A stretch of DNA of 64,000 nt, from assembly GCA_030430495.1 (NCBI GenBank), contig JAUIKM010000010.1:82342-146341 (forward strand), read 5' to 3'. This stretch comes from a bacterium. GTDB lineage: Bacteria; Bacteroidota; Ignavibacteria; Kapaibacteriales; UBA7675. Below the pieces are notes generated by a model. It saw nothing but the letters and a program-made list of their open reading frames with translations, ran no database searches and had not been told where the DNA came from. Both the position numbers and the translations under genes were made by a program. Positions within the stretch are counted from its first letter, which is position 1; the number at the start of each line of letters is the position of its first letter. Shown one piece after another: positions 1 through 8,968 of this stretch.

Positions 1-1213
1 GATAGTATTCGACCTCGGCGCGCGCCGACTCCGCAAAGGCCTCGCAGCCGAACCAGCGGATGCGACGGCCTTCGCGTGTTCCCGGCGGAATGCGCTCCAG
101 CAGGTCGCGCGCCACGTCCAGCAGATCGTTTTTGACCGGCCCGAAGATTTTCAGGCTGCCGTAGCGGAATTGGCTGGTGCCGCGCTCGCCGAGCATCCAG
201 AGCATCGTGTCGAGTTCGTTGCGCTTCTGGCGCAGCAGGAACTCCATCGTCGGATCTTCAACGTTCTCCAGCCTGATGTTGAACAGACTGCGGCGCAGCA
301 GGTCCGGGTCGGCCGGCAGCGGACGGTAGTACAGTTCCGGCGGGGCGGAGCATTTGGAGCGCACAAATGCGGCGTAGGCCTGGCGCGCGTTGACCGGCGT
401 CACCTGCAGCAGGAAGTCAAACTTGTCCTCGACGGCCGCCAGATCGGCGTCGACCTTCCACACGACGCGCCCCGGCGTGCGGCGGCCCAGCGCGTGGTGG
501 TCCTCCGGCCGGAAGGTGCTGGCGCGATGCGAAAATTCAAAGAATGCTTTTTTGAGGACGTTCGACAGACGCCGCCGTATCTGCCGGTGCAGCAGCGGGT
601 ACAACGCGCCGTCCTTGCCGCGAAACACCGGCTGAATTTCCAGCCCAAGAACAAAACAGTTGAGCGCCTGGGCGCGCGGCGCGGCGAGCAGCGGCTTGAG
701 ACCCGCCGCATGCGTCGCCTCCGTTTTGACGATCTCCACGCACACGTCGCGGCGGTGTATGCGCGCCGCCTCCATCTCGCTCTTAAAGCGACCGGAAAAA
801 CGCAGGGGCATGCGCGTCGGTGAGAGTTTGAGCCTGAAGTTGATTTCGCTGTGCGCCGCCGATTCCTCAACATGAAAGTCGCCGGTCGAGATTTCAAGCA
901 GCAGGAAAGCGCCGAAACGACGCGACATGTCGGCAACAAGCCGGTCCACGACGCCACGCAACTCGCGGTGATGGCGGGCGGCGGCGGAAGCGACAATGCT
1001 GAGCGGTTCGGCGGCGAGAAGTTCTTCCGTGCCCGCATCGGCGGCGCCCGGCGGAACGCGGTACAAGACCGCAAAAGGCATGGCGCGGTCCAGGCGGATG
1101 CGGCCGCCGCCGTCCAGTTCGACTCTTCTGGCGCCGTCGTCCAGACAGGCCAGCGCATCGGCAAGAGAATTGGCGCCGCTTTCGGCGGCGGGCGGGGATT
1201 TCATCGGGCGCAT
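1..1213 (-). CDS. DUF1704 / MATCAP-like (QEGLA-motif family) protein, truncated by the window's left edge
   Basis: The minus strand reads open from an ATG at 1213 to the window edge, giving about 404 residues of the N-terminal part. The region around 300-480 reads DKFDFLLQVTPVNARQAY, followed by YYRPLPADPDLLRRSLFNI and ENVEDPTMEFLLRQKRNELD. That succession is characteristic of DUF1704, the family of vertebrate KIAA0895L/MATCAP peptidases and of bacterial proteins often labelled flavohemoglobin expression-modulating QEGLA motif protein. The HExxxH-type zinc-binding region expected further downstream would lie outside the window, so catalysis cannot be judged. The first 100 or so residues are less conserved. 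Bacterial function is not established. The start is uncertain; a second in-frame ATG lies at 1204. Confidence 0.75.
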   Translation of the reverse strand, partial: MRPMKSPPAAESGANSLADALACLDDGARRVELDGGGRIRLDRAMPFAVLYRVPPGAADAGTEELLAAEPLSIVASAAARHHRELRGVVDRLVADMSRRFGAFLLLEISTGDFHVEESAAHSEINFRLKLSPTRMPLRFSGRFKSEMEAARIHRRDVCVEIVKTEATHAAGLKPLLAAPRAQALNCFVLGLEIQPVFRGKDGALYPLLHRQIRRRLSNVLKKAFFEFSHRASTFRPEDHHALGRRTPGRVVWKVDADLAAVEDKFDFLLQVTPVNARQAYAAFVRSKCSAPPELYYRPLPADPDLLRRSLFNIRLENVEDPTMEFLLRQKRNELDTMLWMLGERGTSQFRYGSLKIFGPVKNDLLDVARDLLERIPPGTREGRRIRWFGCEAFAESARAEVEYY

Positions 1214-1758
1214 TCCGGATGCAGTCAATGTCCGGCGGGGAGCAGGACGGGACGGAACTCAGGCGGGCGGCGCAACGACTCCGCGTCCTGCCTGAAGCGG
1301 AATTGACGGCGGCGATATACGCAGAATTTTCGACATCTCAGCGGTTGATTAATCGCGGCGGTCCGGGAGCGACATTCGGCGGGGCGGGAATCCTTAACAA
1401 TTTGGCGGCGACTGGTAGTTTTCAGCACAAAACAGTGATTTTGAGACGCATCCGCAGAGATGCGTCTCAAAGTTCATCGAAAAAAAGCGGCGTGCTTTTC
1501 TTATTGGCCTGTTTTCGTACGATTTCCTCGGATAGGCGCTTGACAGAATTTGGCAGAGACCATGCCACAAACTATATTTAGCCCAGTGAATTCGGCGGCT
1601 GGGTTTATTTCCACTGCCAAAATCTTGTCCGCCGGGTTCCACTTTTTTCCAACGAATCAGATAAACCGCAGGCAACCCGGTTGGGTTAAGCAATCTACCG
1701 ATCCTGGAAAAGTTACCGGTACTGCCAAAGATTCACTGCCGCGACTCTTTTGAGTCGA
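1214..1758. other. Intergenic region, no supported gene
   Basis: About 545 bases between the start of the DUF1704 gene and the end of the small minus-strand ORF at 1759. Only short overlapping ORFs without recognisable domains are present. The one clear structure is the perfect hairpin at 1440-1471. The DUF1704 gene's promoter presumably lies at the low-coordinate end. Confidence 0.6.
1440..1471. repeat. Perfect 13-bp inverted repeat (hairpin)
   Basis: TTTGAGACGCATC (1440-1452) is followed by a 6-base loop and its exact complement GATGCGTCTCAAA (1459-1471). There is no strong T-run on either side, so it is not a typical intrinsic terminator. It could be a protein-binding palindrome or a transcript-end hairpin. 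Confidence 0.7.
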
Positions 1759-1971
1759 TTAATCTTCGGCTTCTTCGTCATCCAGGAAAATGATCGACTC
1801 GGTTTGCGGACCGTACGTTTCAAGTATATCTGCCGTCAGATCGGGATCCTGCTGGATCGCCGTGATTTCGGGTTGGTATTGTTGCTCATATGCATCAATT
1901 TCGGCGTAGTAGTATGCGCCCGGGCTGACAATTACGGTCAGATACAAAAGGATGCTCAGTAGGACTGTCAT
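1759..1971 (-). CDS. Small hypothetical protein with N-terminal hydrophobic segment
   Basis: A 70-residue ORF. Residues 1-22 are hydrophobic and look like a signal peptide or membrane anchor (MTVLLSILLYLTVIVSPGAY). The rest is acidic, ending DDEEAED. An AGGA lies about 8 bases before the ATG. No family is recognised. Size and isolation make it uncertain, but the amphipathic layout and ribosome-binding site argue against a random ORF. Confidence 0.4.
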   Translation of the reverse strand: MTVLLSILLYLTVIVSPGAYYYAEIDAYEQQYQPEITAIQQDPDLTADILETYGPQTESIIFLDDEEAED

Positions 1972-2155
1972 GGCGTTTATCCTGATTGAATGATTGAATG
2001 AGGGAATGAGAAGAAGTATTTGATACGAAGCTACACTGCCCCTTCAGAAAAATATACCGGAAATATTGGCTGCAATACCGCTTGTCATTTATTTACGTTA
2101 TCTTGTGTGGGTTCAATGACAAACCGGAACCGATCGCAGCCGGGGCAGTACAGAC

Positions 2156-3739
2156 ATGAAAATCATCAGTGAAATCTTTGCACTTATCAGATCCAAATCC
2201 AGTCGGAAACACCCGGCTCTGCGCTACTTCTTCAAGTCCGACGCAATCTACACGCGGCTGCTGAAGGGTTTTGTCAGCGGCGACTATGCCGATGACGATG
2301 CCGCAGCACAGGATTTGTACCAGGCCGACGCCTCGGACCAGCGTTATACCAACACCAAACACCGGCTGATGAATCAGCTGATCTCAACGACTCTCTGTCT
2401 GAACATCGAACAACCGGCCCACTCAGAGTATCTGACAAACATTTATTCGGCCAAACGGGAGCTGTTTGCCGCCGAAGTCTTCCAGTTCTTCCAATTACAT
2501 GAAGCCTATCATTTCGTTATCCGCCGCGTACTGCCCAAAGCCGTTCGCTACCAGGCCACCGACGTGGAATTGCGCTGTCACGAAATGCTGCGCGACTACC
2601 ACACGATGTACGGGCCGGCCTGGAAAGCCAACGATCACGCGCGCCGCGCGCTGAATCTGGCCCGCGTCCGCCTGGACGAGATCCACGCCATCAACACGCG
2701 CAATCGCATCCGCGCCGAGTTTGCGCACAAAACGGAACCGCGCCCGGAGCTGGCGCTCGAACTGGAAGAGGAATGCCGGCGCATCGAAGCAAACGCCGCC
2801 GAACACAAATCACGCGTGCTGGTTATGGGCGCCGCCGCCACGCGCGGACTCCTGCTGCAACTGCTCGGCCGCTGGAAGGACGCCCGCGAAGTCTACTTCG
2901 GTATGTTGCAGTACCTTGCCGACAACCCGCACCTGGCCAACAAAATTCGCCGTTCGCGCACCTGCCGTAAAATCGTGGAATGTTCCATGTTCATGCGCGA
3001 CTACGAAACGGGCTTTAAATACGCCGAAGAAGGATTTCCGGACCAGACTGCCGAGATGCCGTCCTGGTTCAACTTTGCGCTGATGTACTTCCTGCTGTGC
3101 ATGCACGCCGGAAACTACGGCAAAGCCGCCGAGATTTTCCGCCTGGTCGTCAGCCGCGAAAAATTCCACAACGTAGCCGAACGCGTTGAAATCTGGCAGA
3201 TCTTTGAGGCCTATCTGCGTTTTGTGCTCGGGCCGATCGAAAAAACGCAACTGCCCGCCCACATTACCATTTACGGCCGCTCGTTTAACATTTACCGCTT
3301 CCTGAACGAAGTGCCGCACTACCAGCAGGACAAACGCGGTGTTAACATCGCGATCCTGATTGTGCACATCCTGCACCTGCTGCGCGAGCGCAAATTCGAA
3401 CCGCTCGACAGTCGCATCCGCTGCATTCAGGAATACATGAGCCGTCAGCTGCGCCGCGACGACGGTTACCGTCCCTACTATCGCACCGAAGTATTCCTGC
3501 GCATGCTGCGCGTCATGAAAAACAAGGAATACAATTACAGCGCCGTTAAAGCGCGCTCCCAGCGTTATCTGGACAAACTGCACGAAACCGCCGCCGTCGA
3601 TCCGCAGGGCGATCCGCGTGTGCTGGAAATTCTACCCTACGAAGAACTCTGGAATTCCATTCTGCGCGAACTTCAACAGATTGAACAGGAAGGCTGCCTG
3701 GTGCAGGTCCACTCCGGCCGCATAGCGGCGGATCACTAA
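2156..3739 (+). CDS. All-helical repeat protein, diverged member of the window's MQK family
   Basis: The 527-residue product is predicted to be almost entirely helical, rich in Arg, Glu, Leu and Tyr, with a TPR-like spacing of aromatic residues (for example LLQLLGRWKDAREVYFGML near residue 230, then FALMYFLLCMHAGNYGKAAE near 305). No signal peptide is visible, so it is probably cytoplasmic. Its N-terminus (a LFALI-like helix, then Y..T.K..L..QL.STT.CL) follows the same layout as the two proteins at 51169 and 55695, suggesting a distant paralogue. No enzymatic motif is seen. The ATG at 2156 follows a purine-rich stretch. A dispersed 3' element begins 32 bases after the stop codon. Function unknown. 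Confidence 0.7.
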   Translation: MKIISEIFALIRSKSSRKHPALRYFFKSDAIYTRLLKGFVSGDYADDDAAAQDLYQADASDQRYTNTKHRLMNQLISTTLCLNIEQPAHSEYLTNIYSAKRELFAAEVFQFFQLHEAYHFVIRRVLPKAVRYQATDVELRCHEMLRDYHTMYGPAWKANDHARRALNLARVRLDEIHAINTRNRIRAEFAHKTEPRPELALELEEECRRIEANAAEHKSRVLVMGAAATRGLLLQLLGRWKDAREVYFGMLQYLADNPHLANKIRRSRTCRKIVECSMFMRDYETGFKYAEEGFPDQTAEMPSWFNFALMYFLLCMHAGNYGKAAEIFRLVVSREKFHNVAERVEIWQIFEAYLRFVLGPIEKTQLPAHITIYGRSFNIYRFLNEVPHYQQDKRGVNIAILIVHILHLLRERKFEPLDSRIRCIQEYMSRQLRRDDGYRPYYRTEVFLRMLRVMKNKEYNYSAVKARSQRYLDKLHETAAVDPQGDPRVLEILPYEELWNSILRELQQIEQEGCLVQVHSGRIAADH

Positions 3740-3770
3740 ACTTCTCGCGCCGCATTTGTCAACACCAGAC

Positions 3771-3839
3771 CGCTTCGCCTCCGCTTATTCAAGCGGGCGG
3801 CTTGCTTCTTTCTTTTGTTAACCTCGCAGATTCAAGCCG
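3771..3839 (+). repeat. Dispersed 3' element, copy A
   Basis: Starts with CGCTTCGCC, then GGCTTGCTT, a pyrimidine run, CTTTTGTTAA and a closing TCAAGCC that can pair with GGCTTG. It lies 32 bases after the stop codon of the plus-strand gene ending at 3739, in the same orientation. It aligns with the copies at 9074, 20154, 48248 and 57384. Confidence 0.75.
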
Positions 3840-3995
3840 GAAGGCCGCGCGTCCGTGCCGCGCATATGTGTTTAACAGACTTCAGGCCCGTCGGTGTGTG
3901 CCTGCGTGATTAACAAAAGAGTCAGAAGAGCCTGAGACCGAAGTGCAACGAAGGGCTCAAAGCGATCTTGCGCCGCAGGCGGAATCCGCCGGTGT

Positions 3996-5291
3996 TTAAG
4001 CGCCCACCTTGACGTCCAGCACCATGAGAACCGTAGCGTCGACGTCCGTCTGAAACGCCATGATCGTATCCGCCGCGTAGTCGGACAGTGTTTTATCGAT
4101 GGTGTTAACAGATGAATCGACCTCGGCCATTGTCAACCCGACGTGTTCAAAGGCCGCACAGATTTTACCGCCGATCGTGCGAACAAGTTCGCCGAAGAGT
4201 TCATCGCATTCGCTGAGCGAAAGCCGTACGCCGTTCATGACGCGCGAAGCCAGGTTGTTGGCGTCGCGTCGCGAAGTAATCAGACAGAGCGTTGCGTTAA
4301 CATGTGAATTTTTATCCGTCAGGGCAGCGCGCGCTTCCAGTTCCAGCGAGAGGTTCCGGGCGGAATCCATCGCGGCGATGCGCACTTCTGTTTTAGCCAT
4401 CACACCGATGGTCTGCTGCACGGCTTTAAACATTTCCTGCGGCAATTCTTCGGACAGGCGCCGCCGCAGTTCGCGCTCCGTCGTGACTTTAGCGGGATCG
4501 GCATCCAGACTGAGAGCGTTAAAACGCTCCAGCAATGTTTCCGGACTGAGCGTCTGCACCAGACGACCATCAAACAACGCGCGGTCAAAGCTGCCGTTGG
4601 CATTGCGGCCCAGCAGAATAATGCGCACGTTTTTGCCGGCAATATCGCGCACTTTCTGCGCCAGCATGTGTTCGTTGAGCAGCGGCAGATTTTCACCGAT
4701 GATAACCGTCTGCGGGTGTTCCTGCAGAAACAGCTCAAGACCTTCCGCACCGCTCTGGGCCGTCAGCACGCTGAAGCTTTTATCCAGCACTTCCCGGCAC
4801 AGGTCGAGAAAACGATCGTCCTCGCTTGCGACCAGCACCCTGTTGCGATTGGCTGCGCGTGCATTTGTCCGCTGCATCCCGCGCGCGTTGCGCACCTGCT
4901 CGATCAAATGACTGAAGCGCGCCATGGCCAGCTCGTAGTCGAGCGGCTTGAGGATGTAGTCGGAGACGCCGAAAGTCATCAGCTCTTCAAACATGCGTTT
5001 GGATTTGGCGGCGGTGAGTACGATGACGGGCAGATGTGAATAGTGCGGGCACTGGCGGATGGCTTCCAGCACCTCGCTGCCGCTGAGCACCGGCATGTTG
5101 ACGTCCAGCACCACAAAGTCGGGCATCTCGGCTTCAATAGCCTGCAACCCCTCCAGACCGTTGCCCACTTCGGTGACCGACACGCCGAATTTCTTGTGGA
5201 GCAGCGCGCGCAGGTAGGTGCGGTCGGCTTCGCCGTCGTCCATGACCAGGGCGCGCAGGGGCCTTCTCGTGTTCTCGGCGGCAGCTCTCAT
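3996..5291 (-). CDS. Response regulator: REC, pseudo-receiver and CheX-like domain
   Basis: Residues 12-125 form an intact receiver: acidic pair D18/D19, phosphoacceptor D63 in VLDVNMP, T93 and K115. Residues 150-255 form a second receiver-like domain in which the phosphoacceptor position is Gly (VIIGENLP, G199), so it is probably not phosphorylated. Residues 275-431 resemble the CheC/CheX phosphatase fold, but the usual ExxN catalytic pair reads ExxR (E368...R371). The ATG shares one base with the stop of the upstream histidine kinase (TGATG), so the two are translationally coupled and very likely cognate. No DNA-binding output domain is present, so output is probably by protein contact. Confidence 0.8.
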   Translation of the reverse strand: MRAAAENTRRPLRALVMDDGEADRTYLRALLHKKFGVSVTEVGNGLEGLQAIEAEMPDFVVLDVNMPVLSGSEVLEAIRQCPHYSHLPVIVLTAAKSKRMFEELMTFGVSDYILKPLDYELAMARFSHLIEQVRNARGMQRTNARAANRNRVLVASEDDRFLDLCREVLDKSFSVLTAQSGAEGLELFLQEHPQTVIIGENLPLLNEHMLAQKVRDIAGKNVRIILLGRNANGSFDRALFDGRLVQTLSPETLLERFNALSLDADPAKVTTERELRRRLSEELPQEMFKAVQQTIGVMAKTEVRIAAMDSARNLSLELEARAALTDKNSHVNATLCLITSRRDANNLASRVMNGVRLSLSECDELFGELVRTIGGKICAAFEHVGLTMAEVDSSVNTIDKTLSDYAADTIMAFQTDVDATVLMVLDVKVGA

Positions 5292-6508
5292 CAGGTTCCC
5301 TGATTCTGGTTCTGTTGCACGCGGACCGCGGCGGCGTGCCGCAGTTCGGCGGCGTCGCGCAATTCAGCGGCGTACTTGTAGAAGTAATGTTCGCGCCGCT
5401 GCGCCGCGGGCAGGGTAAAACTGAAAAGCGCGCCTTCGCCGGGCCGCACGCAGGACTGCGCGCGCACGCTGCCGCCCAGCTTTTGCACGATTTTTTTGAC
5501 GATCGAAAGACCCAGCCCGTGGCCTTTGGTGTTCGGCCTGGCAACACGCGTACCGGACTCGAAGATTTTCTCACCGTCCTGACCGCCAAATCCGCGGCCG
5601 TTGTCGGAAACCCAGAAACGCACCATGCCGTCCTCGCAGTCCTCCGCACCCATCTGAATGAGGGGCGGCGCCCCGCCGTAACTGATGGCGTTGGCCAGGT
5701 AGTTGATCCAGACCTCTTCCACCCAGGGGGCGTAGCCGACGGCGGTCGGCCAGGTCTGCGGGCGCGAGATGATTGCGCCGGAGACTCTTATATGGTGCTC
5801 CAGCGTCTGCAGCGCCTCGCGCACAATGGCGCTCATATCCAGCACCATGCGCGGCGGCGCCTGCCGTTCCATGGTGGCCAGCAACAGGATTTCCTCTATG
5901 ACGCGATCGAGTTTGCGGCCGCCGCGCACGATGGAATCCAGGTAGCGGCGCGACTCGGCATTGGACAGATCCGGCCCTTCTTCCTGCATGATGCGCGCGA
6001 TGCCGATAATTCCGTTGAGCGGGGCTTTCAGGTTGTGCGCCACGGTGTGGGCGTACTCTTCCAGGTCGCCAACCTGTTGTTCGCTGTGGCGCAGGGCGGC
6101 GGAATTGCGGCGGCGTTCGACCTGACGTTGTGCCGCGCCGACCAATTGACGCGCCAGATTGCGCCAGGCGGCCGCATCGCCGCCCACCTCCACCAGGCAG
6201 AACGGCGGGCGAAACATCGCCTCAAAACGGGCGAGCTGCGGATCGTTTTCCGCTACGGCCACAAACACTTCGGGCGCGTCGGGCGCGCCGTCGGAACCGA
6301 GAACGCGTTCGCGCAGATCATCGCTGATCCGGTCGGGCTCGGCTACAATCGCGGCTACATCGCCGCTCCGGATAACTGCGTTCAATTCTGAAGGAGACTC
6401 CGCGCCGCGCAAGCTGATGGAAGCATCCAGCGCCTTTAAAGCATTTGCCAACGCAGCGCGCCACGCCGCAGGCATGGCACAGAGTGCATAAGTGTGTATT
6501 GCCAGCAT
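5291..6508 (-). CDS. Hybrid-type cytoplasmic sensor histidine kinase
   Basis: A 405-residue kinase. A degenerate receiver-like N-terminal region (1-125) is followed by a short coiled-coil linker. The HisKA domain has phosphoacceptor His158 in AHNLKAPLNG. The HATPase_c domain carries the N box (YLANAISYG, N273), G1 box DNGRGFG (302-308) and G2 box GHGLGLS (329-335), so catalysis should be intact. No transmembrane segment is visible; it likely senses a cytoplasmic or protein-borne signal. It overlaps the downstream regulator by one base. The upstream 585-base divergent region is shared with the lipoprotein gene at 7094. Confidence 0.87.
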   Translation of the reverse strand: MLAIHTYALCAMPAAWRAALANALKALDASISLRGAESPSELNAVIRSGDVAAIVAEPDRISDDLRERVLGSDGAPDAPEVFVAVAENDPQLARFEAMFRPPFCLVEVGGDAAAWRNLARQLVGAAQRQVERRRNSAALRHSEQQVGDLEEYAHTVAHNLKAPLNGIIGIARIMQEEGPDLSNAESRRYLDSIVRGGRKLDRVIEEILLLATMERQAPPRMVLDMSAIVREALQTLEHHIRVSGAIISRPQTWPTAVGYAPWVEEVWINYLANAISYGGAPPLIQMGAEDCEDGMVRFWVSDNGRGFGGQDGEKIFESGTRVARPNTKGHGLGLSIVKKIVQKLGGSVRAQSCVRPGEGALFSFTLPAAQRREHYFYKYAAELRDAAELRHAAAVRVQQNQNQGT

Positions 6509-7093
6509 GTGTTTCTATCCTCATCCGGAACGGACTCAATGCTGTTCAGCAGTGGAACAGCCTGTGGTCTTACATCCGAAAAACCCAATCGTTATCACGT
6601 GCACGCAACTCTCAATAGCCGCTGCGCACAGCTGCCGCATCCGCGGTCGACTTGTATCCAGGTACTCTCAATCGTTGTTTTTCTGCGCCCTGCCTACTCG
6701 CTATATTTCAAACCCAGACCGCACTCCATCTATTCCGATCGCTGTTTGCAGACGTCTGTGCGGTTGTTTTCGACCCGGACACGACTGTTTTTCCGGGGAA
6801 TTTACACCTGCCGAAATTCAAAGAATCACCGCGGCCAAAATAAGAAAATCCGCCGTAGGAGCAACCGACCAGGATTACATTTTCGTAAAAATCAACCTTC
6901 CCGGCCTAAAAATAACCGCAAGCCAAATTCGCATTACCAAAACGTAACACAGCGACGAAACGGAACGGACGTCAATCACGGACGCAGCTACGGCAAAAGC
7001 CGCGAATTTTGCCGCGTGCTGTATATTCGCGGCGGTACGTGTGTTCCATGCGTCCTGTTGTTCTCCGAGTTCAGAAAATCAAACAGCGACATC
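6509..7093. other. Divergent intergenic region between kinase and lipoprotein genes
   Basis: About 585 bases, AT-richer than the neighbours. An open plus-strand frame upstream of 7094 is basic and low-complexity and precedes a clear lipoprotein signal peptide, so it is judged non-coding. It presumably holds the promoters for both genes; no specific motif can be defended. Confidence 0.55.
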
Positions 7094-8968
7094 ATGATTG
7101 TATCCAGGTGGTTAGTATCCGGGGCGGCGCTGGCGGCGCTTTCCCTGTTTGTCATGTCATGTGATACGGGCGACGGCGGCGACGCACCCGCGGTGGAAGC
7201 GAATATTGCGCGGCAGAGCGCATGGATTGCCGGCACGGCGGGCGTCTGCACGCCGGATGCGCCGTCGCGGCTGCAGATGCATGTCGTCATACCGGCGCTG
7301 GACGCCGGCGACTCAATCGTGCACAGCTTCGATCTGGAACCGGGCAAACCCTTTGCCCTGGAAATCGATCACATCGGCGTGGTGTGCCTGGACTTCACGG
7401 CGCCGTCCTACGAACGCAGGCGGATATATCCGATTCTGCTGCGCGATCGCGACACGATTGCGCTTGACGTCAGCCTGCGACCCTACCCGTCGATGCAGGG
7501 CGGAATGCGGCCGGCGATTATCGGCGATTTCAACAACTGGGACTGGGAGAGCGCCGCGCCGATGCAGGCCGCGGGCGACGGGAAGTGGAGCGGCGAGATT
7601 CCGGGCGGCGGCGCGCGGCAGCAGCGCTATCAGCTGATCGGCGTTGTGCCGGATCGCAGTATTAACGGAACGGAACACAGCAAGCTGGAATACGACGGCG
7701 CAGGCGACTACTACTCCGTGGTTGACGCGCGGAGCGGAGCGGCGCACATCAGCTTTGACGCGGCCGCACTGCCCGCGGGCGACTGCACGGGCGGGCACAC
7801 ATTGTCGGACGAGGCATCGCGCACGCTGGCATTTGAACTCAGCGCCATGGGCAATCTGGAAGACGACTTCTACCTGGCGGCCCGGCAGCAGCTGATCGCC
7901 GGAGTGCTGGACGAGCGGCCGATGCCGGCCCTCGACCTCAACCAGATGTTCCAGGCTATCGGCGCGGCGAACGGCGCGACGGCCGACCTGAAACGCTATG
8001 CCTTTCTGCACGCGGCCATATTCGCCCACCGGGCCGACGCAGGGCAGGTCCTGAGCGTCATGTCCGACCTCGGGCCGACTTCCCCGGTGTGGACCATCGA
8101 CGGGCGCAGCAAATTGCTGGAAGTCATCCCGCGCGTGATGCAACTGAGCGGCGGCGACGCCGCCGGATGGAACTTTCTGCGGAAGCTGGCCGGAGAGCAC
8201 CCTGTGGCCGACGTGCGGGCGCGCAGCATTTTCAGCATGCTGACCTATGCAAACCTCTTCCCCAAACTGAGCGACAGCACGGAGCCGGGTCCTGTGCGCA
8301 TCTCGCGCGAGCAGGCGCGCGAGCTCTACCGGGATCTGCAGCGGAAATACAGCGACACGCGCTGGCTGCTGCTTGCGCGCGACGTCAATCCCGATCGCAC
8401 TATTTCACCGCGCGCAAATGCGCCGATCTTTGCCTTGCCGACGCTGGACGACAGCACGCGGACGATGTCGGTCGACACAGTCCGCACGCCCTACGTTCTT
8501 TTTCACTTCTGGCGACCGGACCAGCACAGTTCACAGCGCAGCATTTCCGCCGTGAGCGACGTGTACCGCATTGTCGGCGGCGACTCGCTGATGATCATCT
8601 CGGTGGCCGTGGGCGATTCGCGCGAGCAGGTGCACGAGATACGCAACAGCCTGCACCCGATGCCCTGGGCGCACGCTTTTGTCAACCGCGGCAGTTCAGC
8701 GGCAATTGAAAATCTGTTTAACATCGGCGCTTATCCGAACTTCCTGCTGGTATCGCACAACGGTCTGATCCTGGCCGACAACGCGCAGTTCCGCAATCGC
8801 GGCGTTTCCGACGTGGTGCGCCGTATCATTCCCGACCGCGATCCGGTGGCGTCCATGCGCGAGGAGCAGACGCAGCAGCAGCAACCTGGTTATTCGTCCT
8901 TCAACTCGCCGTTTAACTCGCCCTTCGGCGGGCAGCGCCGCGGCACGCCGATGCCGCGACGTCGTTAA
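7094..8968 (+). CDS. Large lipoprotein with a glycogen-binding-like domain and a cysteine-less TlpA-like thioredoxin domain
   Basis: The start at 7094 is chosen because it opens a type II signal peptide with a lipobox ending at Cys23 (LSLFVMSC). The mature protein is 601 residues. Residues about 138-190 resemble a CBM48/AMPK glycogen-binding module (AIIGDFNNWDW, then M..aGDGKW). A helical middle follows. Residues about 441-590 match the TlpA/AhpC-TSA thioredoxin fold (APIFALPTLDD, FHFWRPDQHSS, NIGAYPNFLLVSHNG), but the WCxxC motif is absent, so redox activity is unlikely. The C-terminus is a Gln- and Arg-rich tail. Periplasmic, envelope-anchored, function unknown. Confidence 0.75.
   Translation: MIVSRWLVSGAALAALSLFVMSCDTGDGGDAPAVEANIARQSAWIAGTAGVCTPDAPSRLQMHVVIPALDAGDSIVHSFDLEPGKPFALEIDHIGVVCLDFTAPSYERRRIYPILLRDRDTIALDVSLRPYPSMQGGMRPAIIGDFNNWDWESAAPMQAAGDGKWSGEIPGGGARQQRYQLIGVVPDRSINGTEHSKLEYDGAGDYYSVVDARSGAAHISFDAAALPAGDCTGGHTLSDEASRTLAFELSAMGNLEDDFYLAARQQLIAGVLDERPMPALDLNQMFQAIGAANGATADLKRYAFLHAAIFAHRADAGQVLSVMSDLGPTSPVWTIDGRSKLLEVIPRVMQLSGGDAAGWNFLRKLAGEHPVADVRARSIFSMLTYANLFPKLSDSTEPGPVRISREQARELYRDLQRKYSDTRWLLLARDVNPDRTISPRANAPIFALPTLDDSTRTMSVDTVRTPYVLFHFWRPDQHSSQRSISAVSDVYRIVGGDSLMIISVAVGDSREQVHEIRNSLHPMPWAHAFVNRGSSAAIENLFNIGAYPNFLLVSHNGLILADNAQFRNRGVSDVVRRIIPDRDPVASMREEQTQQQQPGYSSFNSPFNSPFGGQRRGTPMPRRR

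Noticed and set aside
5315..6391. Long antisense ORFs opposite the histidine kinase and similar shadows opposite alaS, leuS, mutS2 and others
   Set aside because: They mirror the strong codon-position bias of the real genes on the other strand and have no recognisable product.
6494..7093. N-terminal extension of the lipoprotein frame back to 6494
   Set aside because: It is basic and low-complexity and precedes a clear lipobox signal peptide starting at 7094.
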